Positions 29,234-38,555 are shown, counted from the stretch's first letter. The stretch: 64,000 bases of DNA from an uncultured Paracoccaceae bacterium (GCA_937895435.1 CALAXT010000055.1:25923-89922); one strand, 5' to 3'. Made by a program: numbers and translations. Notes: a model not told the origin generated them from the sequence alone.

Positions 29234-30223
29234 ATGGACAGGTTCGCAGGTCAAAAAAGCGCAGTGTCGCATCTCTATCCCCCGATTGATCCATTTGATC
29301 AGCGGATGTTGGATGTTGGCGATGGACATAAGATCTATGTTGAGCAGTGTGGTCATCCGCAGGGCATGCCTGTTGTGGTGCTTCATGGCGGGCCAGGGGG
29401 TGGGTGCAGCCCAACGATGCGGCGGTATTTTGACCCCAGTGTGTACCGTATCGTGCTGTTTGATCAGCGTGGGTGTGGCCGGTCGCGCCCGCATGCATCA
29501 GTTACTGCCAACACAACCGCACATCTGATTGGCGATATTGAACAAATTCGCCGTACCTTGGGCATTGATCGCTGGCTGGTGTTTGGGGGCAGTTGGGGGG
29601 CGACACTTGCGCTGCTTTATGCCCAAGCGCACCCAGAGCGCGCTGCCCACTTGGTGCTGCGTGGCGTGTTTTTGATGACGCAGGCAGAGCTGGATTGGTT
29701 TTATGGTGGTGGGGCAGGTCGGTTTTGGCCTGACCTTTGGGCGCGGTTTTGTGAAATTATTCCAGAAGATGAGCGCGGTGATCTTATTGCGGCCTATCAC
29801 CGTCGATTGTTTTCGGGCGATATGATGCTGGAAACCCGCTTTGCCCGTGCATGGTCCGGTTGGGAAAATGCCTTGGCATCGGTTGACCATGATGGCCGAA
29901 CGATTGATGGCCCCGCCGAATACGCTCGCGCCTTTGCCCGGTTGGAAAATCACTATTTCGTCAATGGTGGTTTTTTAGAGCATGATGGCCAGATTGAGGC
30001 CCAGCTGCACCGCTTGGCTGATGTGCCCGGCACGATCGTGCAGGGGCGGTTGGATATGATTTGTCCGCCCACGGCGGCATGGCGTCTGGCCCAAGGCTGG
30101 CGCAGGTCAGTGCTGCGCATGGTTCCGGCAGCTGGGCATGCGCTGTCAGAGCCGGGGATCAGTGCGGCCCTGATCGCAGCCACCGATGCCTTGCGGGGCC
30201 GCGAGGCGGTTTTGGGGTTGTAA
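29234..30223 (+). CDS. pip: Proline iminopeptidase
   Basis: A 329-residue alpha/beta hydrolase (peptidase S33) that removes N-terminal proline from peptides. The start ATG 29234 gives MDRFAGQKSAVSHLYPPI. Oxyanion block HGGPGGGCSP, FDQRGCGRS, and nucleophile elbow GGSWGATLAL are canonical; the final His lies in AAGHALSEPG. Length matches the family (about 320). It converges on soeC with a 4-bp gap. Confidence 0.95.
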   Translation: MDRFAGQKSAVSHLYPPIDPFDQRMLDVGDGHKIYVEQCGHPQGMPVVVLHGGPGGGCSPTMRRYFDPSVYRIVLFDQRGCGRSRPHASVTANTTAHLIGDIEQIRRTLGIDRWLVFGGSWGATLALLYAQAHPERAAHLVLRGVFLMTQAELDWFYGGGAGRFWPDLWARFCEIIPEDERGDLIAAYHRRLFSGDMMLETRFARAWSGWENALASVDHDGRTIDGPAEYARAFARLENHYFVNGGFLEHDGQIEAQLHRLADVPGTIVQGRLDMICPPTAAWRLAQGWRRSVLRMVPAAGHALSEPGISAALIAATDALRGREAVLGL

Positions 30224-30227
30224 CCGC

Positions 30228-31112
30228 CTATTGGTCAGATTGGCCTTTACCATAATAAAGCCCCATCACATGTTCCGCTTGGGCAAAAAACAGCCAACGT
30301 CCGGCCAAAACACCCACCACGTGACTGGCCAGCGCCACAGCAGCCTCGGTGTGACCGGGGTCCGTGGCCATGACAATTGCCGGCAGTGTATAGCCCAGCA
30401 GCATCGAAATCACGCGTAACCGTTTGATATGTTTCCGCCCAATTTGGTGCACCATCTCGCGCAGCAGATAATTCTCGCCAGTATGGGGGGCGGCAAAGGC
30501 GCGCACCTTACCAATCGCGCCAAGTCCTGTTGCACTCTCGATAGTGCTGTGTGGCTTTTCGGCCCGGTTGTCGCCTGTGACCCACGCCACACCTTGTAAA
30601 ATTCCGCCCAGCAGCATTAAAAAAGCTGCCAGAAAGACCAAACTTGCCAGTGCCGCGCCACCGGCAGCGGCTATCGTCAGAAAGAGGGCCGGAGTTGTCC
30701 AGCTGTTCCAGCGTGGCACGGTTTTCAGTTGGGCATAGATCATCGCAGTGGCAAAAACGGTTGCTGCGCAAAGCGCCGCGCCTATGGCACCTAAAATGGG
30801 CAGTCGTTCACCGGCAAACACCCAAATTGCACCATAAAGTGCCATCACCGACAGGGCGGCCACTGACATCACCGCCTCACGCGACAGCCAGCTGCTGCGC
30901 CATTGACTAAAGGCACGCCAAGCGCGTTGTGGATTGCCCAAATGCAGCGCGGCCGCCCCCAGCCCGATGCCCGCGAGCACAAAGCCCAAACCTAAAAACG
31001 TGGCAGCAACCCAGCCGCTGACGTCTGGATAGCCTAGGCCCAACCAAAACAGCAGCCCAAAGCCCAAGCCCGACAGCGTGGTAAAAATGATCAGTGAGGG
31101 TGCAGGATGCAT
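30228..31112 (-). CDS. soeC: Sulfite dehydrogenase membrane anchor (SoeC/DmsC type)
   Basis: A 294-residue protein with about eight hydrophobic helices, of the DmsC/NrfD-like anchor class. It should carry electrons from the iron-sulfur subunit to the quinone pool. LHLGNPQRAWRAFSQWRSSWLSREA near residue 58 is a conserved loop of the family. It follows soeB by 2 bp and ends the soeABC operon. The specific substrate assignment depends on soeA. Confidence 0.82.
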   Translation of the reverse strand: MHPAPSLIIFTTLSGLGFGLLFWLGLGYPDVSGWVAATFLGLGFVLAGIGLGAAALHLGNPQRAWRAFSQWRSSWLSREAVMSVAALSVMALYGAIWVFAGERLPILGAIGAALCAATVFATAMIYAQLKTVPRWNSWTTPALFLTIAAAGGAALASLVFLAAFLMLLGGILQGVAWVTGDNRAEKPHSTIESATGLGAIGKVRAFAAPHTGENYLLREMVHQIGRKHIKRLRVISMLLGYTLPAIVMATDPGHTEAAVALASHVVGVLAGRWLFFAQAEHVMGLYYGKGQSDQ

Positions 31113-31114
31113 GT

Positions 31115-31870
31115 TTATTCCCCCTTGCCCGGCAGCGAATCAAGCGCACGGTCAAGCCACCCCAAAAAGCCGCCCGCATCAACATTGACAGTAGGCATGG
31201 CTTTGGGTGGGGCCTTGGCCAGCGTATCTTTCAGGCGGGGCGGCAGATATTTGTTCACAGGTTTTGTTCCCAATTCTGGCATCAGATCAAAGCCGCCCCG
31301 ATCGGCGACCAACTGGCTGACGGCGCTGGTGGGGTCGCCCAAATCGCCGAAATGGCGCGCACCCGACGGGCAGGTGCGCACACAGGCGGGCACGCGGTCG
31401 ATCTCGGGCAAGTTTTCATTGTAAATGCGATCAACGCAGAGCGTGCATTTTTTCATCACCCCGGCAGCAGCATCCATTTCGCGCGCCCCATAAGGGCATG
31501 CCCATGCACACAGCCCGCAACCGATACACGCATCTTCATTTACCAGCACAATGCCGTCTTCCACCCGTTTATAGCTGGCCCCGGTTGGGCAGACAGTAAC
31601 GCAGGGCGCATCGTCACAATGCAGGCAGGATTTTGGAAAATGGATCAGCTGTGTGGGGGCGGACTCGGGCTGCACCTCATAGGAATGTACCCGGTTCAAA
31701 AATGTGCCCAGCGGGTTTGCGCCATAGGGGTCTGCATCCGACAGGGGCGCACCATAGTTTTCCGTGTTCCAGCCTTTGCAAGATACCACACAGGCGTGGC
31801 AGCCAACACAGGTATCAAGGTCAATTACCAGGCCCAGTTTCTTGGTGCCGCAGGGGGGCAGTGTGGTCAT
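31115..31870 (-). CDS. soeB: Sulfite dehydrogenase iron-sulfur subunit (SoeB type)
   Basis: A 251-residue four-cluster ferredoxin subunit. Cys motifs occur at residues 21-31 (CVGCHACVVSC), 82-94 (CLHC..C...C), 115-125 (CIGCGLCAWAC) and 142 onward (CTLC with a later C...C), enough for four [4Fe-4S] clusters. It lacks a Tat signal, which fits a cytoplasmic enzyme. The ATG at 31870 overlaps the soeA stop by 4 bp. It passes electrons from the Mo site to the membrane subunit. Confidence 0.85.
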   Translation of the reverse strand: MTTLPPCGTKKLGLVIDLDTCVGCHACVVSCKGWNTENYGAPLSDADPYGANPLGTFLNRVHSYEVQPESAPTQLIHFPKSCLHCDDAPCVTVCPTGASYKRVEDGIVLVNEDACIGCGLCAWACPYGAREMDAAAGVMKKCTLCVDRIYNENLPEIDRVPACVRTCPSGARHFGDLGDPTSAVSQLVADRGGFDLMPELGTKPVNKYLPPRLKDTLAKAPPKAMPTVNVDAGGFLGWLDRALDSLPGKGE

Positions 31871-34686
31871 GATTTTTTTCCCTGTTCCAGCAGCTGTGGG
31901 CCTTGGCCTACGGGTGAGGCCAGCGTGTCAAATTGTGGCTGTGCGGCATCAGGGGCGGGGACTTTTTTAATGGCCACACGTAAATCAAACCATGCGGCCT
32001 GTCCGGTGATTGGGTCAGAATTGGCCCAACGCAGCCCGTCGCCTTTGGGGGGCAACAATTCATGAATCAGGTGGTTTAGCAAAAACCCCTTGGTCGCTTC
32101 TGGTGCATCTTTGTCCAGGGCCCACGCGCCGCGGCGTTTGCCTATGGCGTTCCATGTCCAAACTGTATGCGGGTTTAGCGCTGCATTCAGCGCAACGGGC
32201 ACTGTGATTGCCCCATGCGCTGATGACAGTTGCGCCCAATCCCCCTCGGAAAAGCCGTGATCATCCCAGATATTTTTTGGCAGATAGAGCGGGTTATGGC
32301 CGTGAATTTGCCGCAGCCAAGCGTTCTGTGACCCCCAAGAATGATACATCGCCATGGGCCGTTGCGTTAGTGCATGCAGGGGAAACGCGTCTGTATCTAC
32401 GGCGCCATCTTCAAACGGAGGATACCAGATCGGCAGCGGGTCCATCGCTTGTTTCAGCCGCTCGCGCAGATGCTCGGGTGGCTGGCGGTCACCGTGGCCC
32501 TCTGCTGCCGCCTGAAATCGGCGCATTGGTTCGCTATAAAGATTGAACAGATATGGCAGCGGTTTGTCATAAAGCCCAATTTTTACCGCCCAATCCTGAT
32601 AGGCGGTGTTCCAAGGTTTAAAATAGGCGGCCTCGGCGGGGACATGCGCCATCCAAAAGCTGCCGTTTTCAATATAACGGTTCAATTGGTCGGGGTTGGG
32701 CGCGCCCCGGCCCTGACCACAGCCATCTTCGCCACGAAACCCAGCCAGTGGGCCAACGCCGGGCCTGCGTTCGTGGTTGACGATATAATCGGCATAATCA
32801 GTATATTTCGCACCACCGTCTTCGGTCACAAAGCCGGGCAAGCCCAGGCGTGCGCCCAGATCCACCAAAACCGATTGGAATCCGCGCACATCGCGGTCGG
32901 GTTCAATCACCGGCCAGCGGATTGCATCGGCCGCGGCATCAGCCTCACAGATTGGGCGGTCTAGCAGGCTGATACAATCGTGGCGTTCAAGATAGGTGGT
33001 ATCTGGCAAGATCAGATCAGCATAGGCCACCATTTCCGATGAATAGGCATCGGAATAGATGATGCGTGGAATGACATAGTTGCCGCTTTCATCGGTGTCG
33101 GTCAGCATCTCAATGACGCCGCGTGTGTTCATCGACGAATTCCACGCCATATTCGCCATATACAGCATCAGCGTGTCTATTTTATAGGGATCGCCAGCAT
33201 GTGCATTGGAAATCACCATATGCATCAGCCCATGGGCTGACATTGGCGCTTCCCAAGAAAATGCCTTGTCGATCCGGGCTGGGGTGCCATCGGGGCGCAG
33301 TGCCAGATCGGCTGGGCCGGTGACATAGCCCAAATGCGGCCCATCCAGAGGTTTGCCGGGCGTGACCTGACAATGCGGCTTGGGGTGCGCATCAAACGGT
33401 TTGGGATAAGGTGGTTTGAACCGCATGCCACCGGGCCGTTCAATGGCCCCAAGCAGCATTTGCAGCAAGTGCAGTGCTCGGCAGGTTTGAAAGCCGTTAG
33501 AATGTGCCGAAATCCCGCGCATGGCGTGAAAGCTGACAGGCCGCCCGGTCATACTGGCGTGATGAGTGCCGCGAAAGTCGGTCCAAGGTTGGGGAATTTC
33601 GATCGCTTCGTCAAAGGCCACGCGGGCCAGTTCCGCTGCCATGCCACGTATACGTTCAGCCGAAATGCCAACGCGGTCTGCGACTGTATCGGGCGCATAT
33701 TCTTTGGTCAGATAGCGGGTGGCAATCTGATGCATCACGGCGCGATGCGTAATGCCATCGCGCGTCAGGGTCCCGGTTAGGTCTGGCAAAATGCCCGGGC
33801 TGTCAAAGGCCATTGGCGTGCCAGATGCGCTGTCAATCACTAACGGTTTTCCCGCGTCATTGCGCAAAAACAGCCCAAATTCCGCTGATGCAGGATCAGC
33901 ATTGACCAAAACAGGCGCATTGGTGAAGCGCGCCAGATACTCCAGATCAATTTGGCCAGCGCGGAGCAACTCATGCACCATCGCCAAAATGAACAACCCG
34001 TCGGTGCCGGGTGTGATTTCAACCCAGTCATCCGCAACCGCGTTATACCCTGTCCGGATTGGGTTCACGCCAACAATACGGGCACCCCGTTCCTTAAGCC
34101 GACCAATACCCATTTTGATTGGATTGCTGTCATGGTCTTCGGCCACACCAAACAGCATGAAAAATTTGGTGTGATCCCAGTCGGGTTGGCCAAATTCCCA
34201 AAAACTGCCACCGACAGAATAGATGCCGGCTGCCGCCATATTGACCGAACAAAAGCCACCATGGGCAGCATAATTGGGCGTGCCATAAGATTGCGCCCAC
34301 AGGCTGGTGAAGCTTTGCGATTGGTCGCGCCCAGTGAAAAAGGCCAGTTTTTCTGGTGCGGTGGCACGCAGGGGGGCCAGCCAGTCTACGGCTGTTTGCA
34401 GCGCCTCATCCCAACTGATTTCCTCAAACTGCCCTGATCCGCGCGGCCCCACCCGTTTAAGCGGCGCGCGCAACCGCGACGGTGCGTTAACCTGCATGAT
34501 CCCCGCAGATCCTTTGGCACACAGCACGCCTTTGTTCACAGGATGGTCTCGGTTGCCCTCAATATAGGCGACTTTGCCGTCTTTTAGATGCACATCGATG
34601 CCGCAGCGACAGGCGCACATATAGCATGTGGTCTTGCGAATTTCATCGGAAACAGGTGGCGAAGTGTCAAGAAAGGGCGCGGTCAT
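31867..34686 (-). CDS. soeA: Molybdopterin sulfite dehydrogenase, catalytic subunit (SoeA type)
   Basis: A 939-residue DMSO-reductase-family enzyme. With the start at ATG 34686 the N-terminal cluster is C21-x2-C24-x3-C28 with C56 as fourth ligand. No Tat signal is present, so it is predicted cytoplasmic, as in SoeABC sulfite-oxidising enzymes of Allochromatium and roseobacters. HGGFCSVNMAAAG has a Cys that could ligate Mo, and LFGVAEDHDSNPIKMG and the C-terminal MAMYHSWGSQNAW are typical. No Shine-Dalgarno is clear; an in-frame ATG at 34749 is an alternative. Thiosulfate or polysulfide reductase relatives are less likely. Confidence 0.78.
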   Translation of the reverse strand: MTAPFLDTSPPVSDEIRKTTCYMCACRCGIDVHLKDGKVAYIEGNRDHPVNKGVLCAKGSAGIMQVNAPSRLRAPLKRVGPRGSGQFEEISWDEALQTAVDWLAPLRATAPEKLAFFTGRDQSQSFTSLWAQSYGTPNYAAHGGFCSVNMAAAGIYSVGGSFWEFGQPDWDHTKFFMLFGVAEDHDSNPIKMGIGRLKERGARIVGVNPIRTGYNAVADDWVEITPGTDGLFILAMVHELLRAGQIDLEYLARFTNAPVLVNADPASAEFGLFLRNDAGKPLVIDSASGTPMAFDSPGILPDLTGTLTRDGITHRAVMHQIATRYLTKEYAPDTVADRVGISAERIRGMAAELARVAFDEAIEIPQPWTDFRGTHHASMTGRPVSFHAMRGISAHSNGFQTCRALHLLQMLLGAIERPGGMRFKPPYPKPFDAHPKPHCQVTPGKPLDGPHLGYVTGPADLALRPDGTPARIDKAFSWEAPMSAHGLMHMVISNAHAGDPYKIDTLMLYMANMAWNSSMNTRGVIEMLTDTDESGNYVIPRIIYSDAYSSEMVAYADLILPDTTYLERHDCISLLDRPICEADAAADAIRWPVIEPDRDVRGFQSVLVDLGARLGLPGFVTEDGGAKYTDYADYIVNHERRPGVGPLAGFRGEDGCGQGRGAPNPDQLNRYIENGSFWMAHVPAEAAYFKPWNTAYQDWAVKIGLYDKPLPYLFNLYSEPMRRFQAAAEGHGDRQPPEHLRERLKQAMDPLPIWYPPFEDGAVDTDAFPLHALTQRPMAMYHSWGSQNAWLRQIHGHNPLYLPKNIWDDHGFSEGDWAQLSSAHGAITVPVALNAALNPHTVWTWNAIGKRRGAWALDKDAPEATKGFLLNHLIHELLPPKGDGLRWANSDPITGQAAWFDLRVAIKKVPAPDAAQPQFDTLASPVGQGPQLLEQGKKS

Positions 34687-34827
34687 GGCAGGGTCGGACC
34701 TTTGCTGTCGAGTTTTTCTGCGCGGTGACGCATGGTTTGGTGCATTCATCGCGAAACTGCACGGCTTTGCAAGGGTGGGTGTGGAAAACCTGCTGTGTGG
34801 CGTTGTGCTGATTTTGGCTTGGCCGGG

Positions 34828-34848
34828 GCGTTTGTGCTGATAAAACGC
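34828..34848. repeat. Inverted repeat upstream of aminotransferase operon
   Basis: GCGTTT (34828-34833) and AAACGC (34843-34848) are separated by 9 bases, just before the AGGAG of the class IV aminotransferase, in the 181-bp gap shared with soeA. It may be an operator or a leader hairpin; sequence symmetry is the only evidence. Confidence 0.3.
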
Positions 34849-34867
34849 TGCAAACAGGAGACGCGAC

Positions 34868-35767
34868 ATGAGCCATGACGTCAGCACCCATACCGCCGAA
34901 GAAGATGCCCGCAATGACCAAATTTTGATTTGGGTGAATGGCAAGCTGCTGCCGCGATCACAGGCGATGGTCAGTGTCTATGACTCGGGGTTTTTGCTGG
35001 GTGATGGCGTTTGGGAAGGGCTGCGGCTTTATGACGGCCGCTGGTCGTTCATGGATGACCATCTTGATCGCCTGTTTGAAGCGGCCAAGGCGATTGATCT
35101 AGACCTGCCGCTGGATCGGGCTGGTATTGCGCGTGCGATTTTTGACACGCAGACTGCAAATGACATGCAGACCGACGCCCATGCCCGGCTGATGGTAACG
35201 CGGGGGGTGAAAACCCGGCCTTTTCAACACCCCGCCTTGTCGCGTTCAGGGCCGACCATGGTCATCATCATGGAACATTCCCGCCCGTCCATTCCGCGGC
35301 CCATCCGGCTTGCAACTGTGCCACATTTGCGCGGCCTGCCGATGACACAAGACCCAAAACTGAACAGTCATTCGAAATTGAATTGCATCTTGGCCTGTAT
35401 CGCAGCCGAAAAGGCTGGCGCGGATGAGGCACTGATGTTGGATTTTCATGGGTTCGTTAACACCACCAATGCCTGCAATTTTTTCATTGTACGCAAGGGT
35501 GCCGTTTGGACCAGCACAGGTGATTACTGTATGAACGGCATCACCAGACAAAAGGTGATCGATCTTTGCCGCGCTAATGATATCCCCATATTTGAACGAA
35601 ATTACTCATTGGTTGATACATATGGCGCGGATGAGGCATTTTTGACCGGCACGTTTGGCGCACAAACGCCTGTGGGCGAAATTGACGGCCGAATGATTGG
35701 CACCGGTCAAATGGGGCCTGTCACCCAAAGATTGCGCGATCTCTACAAGGCGCTGGTGTTGGCATGA
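34868..35767 (+). CDS. Class IV aminotransferase-fold protein with altered active site
   Basis: A 299-residue fold-type IV PLP enzyme (branched-chain/D-amino-acid aminotransferase superfamily). GDGVWEGLRLYDGRW and the PLP lysine in SHSKLN (K170) are present. The block GFVNTTNACNFF should read G-x-V-x-E-x4-N-x-F: the Glu that binds the PLP ring nitrogen is replaced by Thr198. The start at ATG 34868 has AGGAG. It overlaps the next gene by 4 bp. The substrate is unknown; the three-gene operon suggests a dedicated small-molecule pathway. Confidence 0.85.
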   Translation: MSHDVSTHTAEEDARNDQILIWVNGKLLPRSQAMVSVYDSGFLLGDGVWEGLRLYDGRWSFMDDHLDRLFEAAKAIDLDLPLDRAGIARAIFDTQTANDMQTDAHARLMVTRGVKTRPFQHPALSRSGPTMVIIMEHSRPSIPRPIRLATVPHLRGLPMTQDPKLNSHSKLNCILACIAAEKAGADEALMLDFHGFVNTTNACNFFIVRKGAVWTSTGDYCMNGITRQKVIDLCRANDIPIFERNYSLVDTYGADEAFLTGTFGAQTPVGEIDGRMIGTGQMGPVTQRLRDLYKALVLA

Positions 35768-36507
35768 ACATCGCCATGTGGTCAGGCCCGCGCAATCTTT
35801 CTACGGCGCTGATGTATGCTTTCGCCGCACGCAGCGATTGCGCGGTGTGGGATGAGCCGTTTTACAGCCCTTATTTGGCAACGACGGGCATTGACCATCC
35901 GATGTGTGATGCGGTGATTGCCGCGCATGATGCAGACGCTGGCCGGGTGGCCGCAGCCTGCGCTGGGCCCGCACCACAACAAAAGCCGCTTTTTTATCAA
36001 AAGCATATGACGCTTCATATGATCCCTGAATTTCCACGGGGTTTCATGCCTACTTGTACGAATGTCTTTTTGATTCGGCACCCGGCGCGGGTGATCGCCA
36101 GCTATGCCCGCAAACGCGAAGGGCCGACGTTAAGCGATATCGGTTTCGTACAGCAGGCGGCACTTTTTGATGAAGTGGCTGATGATTTGGGTGCCCCACC
36201 CTTGGTTTTGGACGCGGCAGATGTCTTGGCAGATCCTGCGGCGGCACTTTTGGCGCTGTGTACGGCGTTGCAGGTGCCGTTTCAGCCGCAGATGCTGCAT
36301 TGGCCTGTGGGTGGCAATGCGGCAGATGGGGTGTGGGCGGCGCATTGGTATGGCGCGGTGCATAACTCTACTGGGTTTGCTGAACCCGAGGGTGCTCCAC
36401 CCGTCTTGTCGGAAGAATATCAGCCGCTTTTGCAGGCCGCGCTGCCTTTTTACGAGCGTTTGTTTGAATATCGTATTTGCCCCACCCAAACAGACCTGCA
36501 GCCATGA
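35764..36507 (+). CDS. Sulfotransferase-fold protein
   Basis: A 247-residue protein resembling P-loop sulfotransferases. WSGPRNLSTALMYAF at residues 6-20 is like the 5'-phosphosulfate loop, and VFLIRHPARVIASYARKRE (R105, P107, S113) matches the 3'-phosphate motif R-x-P-x5-S. It is coupled by ATGA overlaps to both the aminotransferase before it and the oxidoreductase after it. From memory, plant proteins annotated as branched-chain aminotransferase-like fuse such a domain to a class IV aminotransferase, supporting a functional link. Activity on a sulfate acceptor is not shown. Confidence 0.75.
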   Translation: MNIAMWSGPRNLSTALMYAFAARSDCAVWDEPFYSPYLATTGIDHPMCDAVIAAHDADAGRVAAACAGPAPQQKPLFYQKHMTLHMIPEFPRGFMPTCTNVFLIRHPARVIASYARKREGPTLSDIGFVQQAALFDEVADDLGAPPLVLDAADVLADPAAALLALCTALQVPFQPQMLHWPVGGNAADGVWAAHWYGAVHNSTGFAEPEGAPPVLSEEYQPLLQAALPFYERLFEYRICPTQTDLQP

Positions 36508-37679
36508 GCCCTGCGCCGATCATACGTGCCCGGCGGCTTCGCCTTGGGTTTGTCGGTGGTGGTGGGGGGCTCATTGGTCAAACCCATGCCAATGGCGCGC
36601 GTTTGTCCAATGCGTGGGATGTTGTTGCTGGTGCGCTGTCATCTGACCCGGATCGGGCGCAGGCCTCAGGCCGGGCGTGGCAGTTGGCTGATGACAGGAT
36701 CTATTCTGATTTTCGTGAAATGGCCCGGGCTGAGGCGGCGCGCCCTGATGGCATAGACGCCGTGGCCATTGTCACACCCAATTACCTGCATGCCCCGGTT
36801 GCCCATGCGTTTATGGATGCAGGGATTGATATCATCAGTGATAAGCCGTTGACCACGAACATGGCTGAGGCCAAGGCTTTATTGGCCAAACAGCAGCAAA
36901 GTGGTGTGATCTTTGGCTTGACCCATGTGTACGCCTGTCACGTGATGGTGCGTCAGGCACGTGAAATGGTGGCGCGCGGGATGATTGGTGACATCCGCCA
37001 AATCCACGTTGAATATTTTCAGGACTGGGCGCTTGGATTGCAAGACAGTGCGGTCGCTGCCGATGGGCCGTGGCGGTTGGACCCTTTGCGGGGCGGCGAA
37101 ACCTTTACGGTGGGCGATATCGGAACGCATGCTGAACATCTGGCACGGTTTGTCAGCGGCTTGCCGCTGACGGCGCTGCGTGCTGAATTTCATGTGACAG
37201 GTGGGCCAAAAAGGTTGGAAGATACCGCCTTCATGATGCTGCGCTTTGGCGATAATGTCCCGGGGACGCTGCTGGTCAGTCAGGCGATGGCGGGCAGCGC
37301 TTGTGGTCTGCGTCTGCGGATGAGTGGCACGTTGGCCAGTTTGGAATGGTGCGCCGAAACGCCCGAGATTTTGCAGTTTCGTCCCATTGATGCGCCAATG
37401 CAGGTGCTGACCCGTGGCCATGGCGCCGGTATTTTTTCACCCGCCGCACAGTTGGTGCGCATGCCGCGTGGCCATCCCGAAGCACTGACAGATGCTTGGG
37501 CCAATCTTTATCTTGAGCTGGCCACGGCGATTGCCGCCCGCCGTGGCACAGTTGCCCCCTTTGGGGCTGGTGTGGTGGCATTTGCCACGATTGAGGACGG
37601 CCTGCGCGGCATGGCGTTTTGTCAATCAGCGGTTTTGTCTCATGCAAACGGGCTTTGGGTTCGGATTGAGGGCGTGTGA
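36504..37679 (+). CDS. Gfo/Idh/MocA family oxidoreductase
   Basis: A 391-residue NAD(P)-dependent dehydrogenase, starting at ATG 36504 (overlap of 4 bp with the sulfotransferase-like gene). The Rossmann loop is GFVGGGGGLIGQTHA. AIVTPNYLHAPVAHAFMDAG and ISDKPLTTNMAEA (the EKP-type motif with Lys, here DKP) are the family signature; GDIGTHAEHLARF carries the catalytic-type Asp and His. These enzymes oxidise sugars, inositols or related polyols. It ends the operon, touching the converging hydrolase gene. Confidence 0.9.
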   Translation: MSPAPIIRARRLRLGFVGGGGGLIGQTHANGARLSNAWDVVAGALSSDPDRAQASGRAWQLADDRIYSDFREMARAEAARPDGIDAVAIVTPNYLHAPVAHAFMDAGIDIISDKPLTTNMAEAKALLAKQQQSGVIFGLTHVYACHVMVRQAREMVARGMIGDIRQIHVEYFQDWALGLQDSAVAADGPWRLDPLRGGETFTVGDIGTHAEHLARFVSGLPLTALRAEFHVTGGPKRLEDTAFMMLRFGDNVPGTLLVSQAMAGSACGLRLRMSGTLASLEWCAETPEILQFRPIDAPMQVLTRGHGAGIFSPAAQLVRMPRGHPEALTDAWANLYLELATAIAARRGTVAPFGAGVVAFATIEDGLRGMAFCQSAVLSHANGLWVRIEGV

Positions 37680-38555
37680 TCAGTGCAGTTCAAGCTGCAC
37701 CGGGGCCGTTAATTCAGTCTTGGTGCGGGCATGCGCGATTTTCAACCGCAACAGCGAGGGTTTCAGCGCCCCTTTAATCAACGCCGCGTAAACATCTAAA
37801 ATGCCCGGCCGGGTGTAAGCGCCATAGTGGCAAATCAATCGGTCAGGCGGGGCCAAGTGATGCCCTAATGCGGCCAAAGCCGCGCGCGTGGGCGCGCGGT
37901 CTATTTGCAGGTTTATCCAATGCGGCAGTGCCGCGCGCAGACCGCAACGAAACAGCCCGTTCAGCCCACCACCAACCAAAATGCCCGCGCCAATATCAAA
38001 CAATATATTGCCATGGCTGGTCACGTTTAAAATCTCGCACCCTTGCGCGGCAGGGCTTTGGGCGGCGCGTTCTGCCTCAGACCGTGGGATGACGGCGTGC
38101 AGCAAAATGACATTGCTGACAGATCTGGCCGACAGGCCTTCTAGTGCGCGCATCACCACGCGAGCGCCCAACGAATGGCCAATAAGGGTGACCGGGTGGT
38201 TGGGGGCGATCTGCTCCAACGCGGCTAACAGCCGGGCCAGGCCCACCGCTGCTGGTGCAGCCTGGCGATAGGCTGCGCGCAATGTTCCGCGCGCATTCCA
38301 CCGAAACGAAAGTGCCAAGCCAACATCATGGGCCAAACCCAGCCGCTGCGGCCAGCCAAGGTTGGCGGTGTTATCGGGCGGTGGGGCAAAAATATGGGTG
38401 TCTGGGCAATCGCGTTCCCAAGGATTGGCCAAGATATAACCATGCACCAGAACACAAAGTGGGGCACCTGGCCGTAACCCCTTTAGTGCTACACCCATTT
38501 GGGCGGGAAGTTTCGGCCCGCTGCAATCGTCATATTCTATCGTTACCAGAGCCAT
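37680..38555 (-). CDS. Alpha/beta hydrolase
   Basis: A 291-residue protein, start ATG 38555. The nucleophile elbow is GHSLGARVVMRAL and the oxyanion region LCVLVHGYILANPWERDCP. No signal peptide is seen, so it is likely cytoplasmic. The late SHGNILFDIGAGILVGG and ICHYGAYT stretches probably hold the rest of the triad. Substrate unknown. Its stop directly abuts the stop of the Gfo/Idh/MocA gene on the other strand. Confidence 0.8.
   Translation of the reverse strand: MALVTIEYDDCSGPKLPAQMGVALKGLRPGAPLCVLVHGYILANPWERDCPDTHIFAPPPDNTANLGWPQRLGLAHDVGLALSFRWNARGTLRAAYRQAAPAAVGLARLLAALEQIAPNHPVTLIGHSLGARVVMRALEGLSARSVSNVILLHAVIPRSEAERAAQSPAAQGCEILNVTSHGNILFDIGAGILVGGGLNGLFRCGLRAALPHWINLQIDRAPTRAALAALGHHLAPPDRLICHYGAYTRPGILDVYAALIKGALKPSLLRLKIAHARTKTELTAPVQLELH

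Noticed and set aside
31094..32065. A 323-codon open frame on the plus strand over soeB/soeA
   Set aside because: It is antisense to iron-sulfur and molybdenum subunits with intact motifs; its translation shows no family features.
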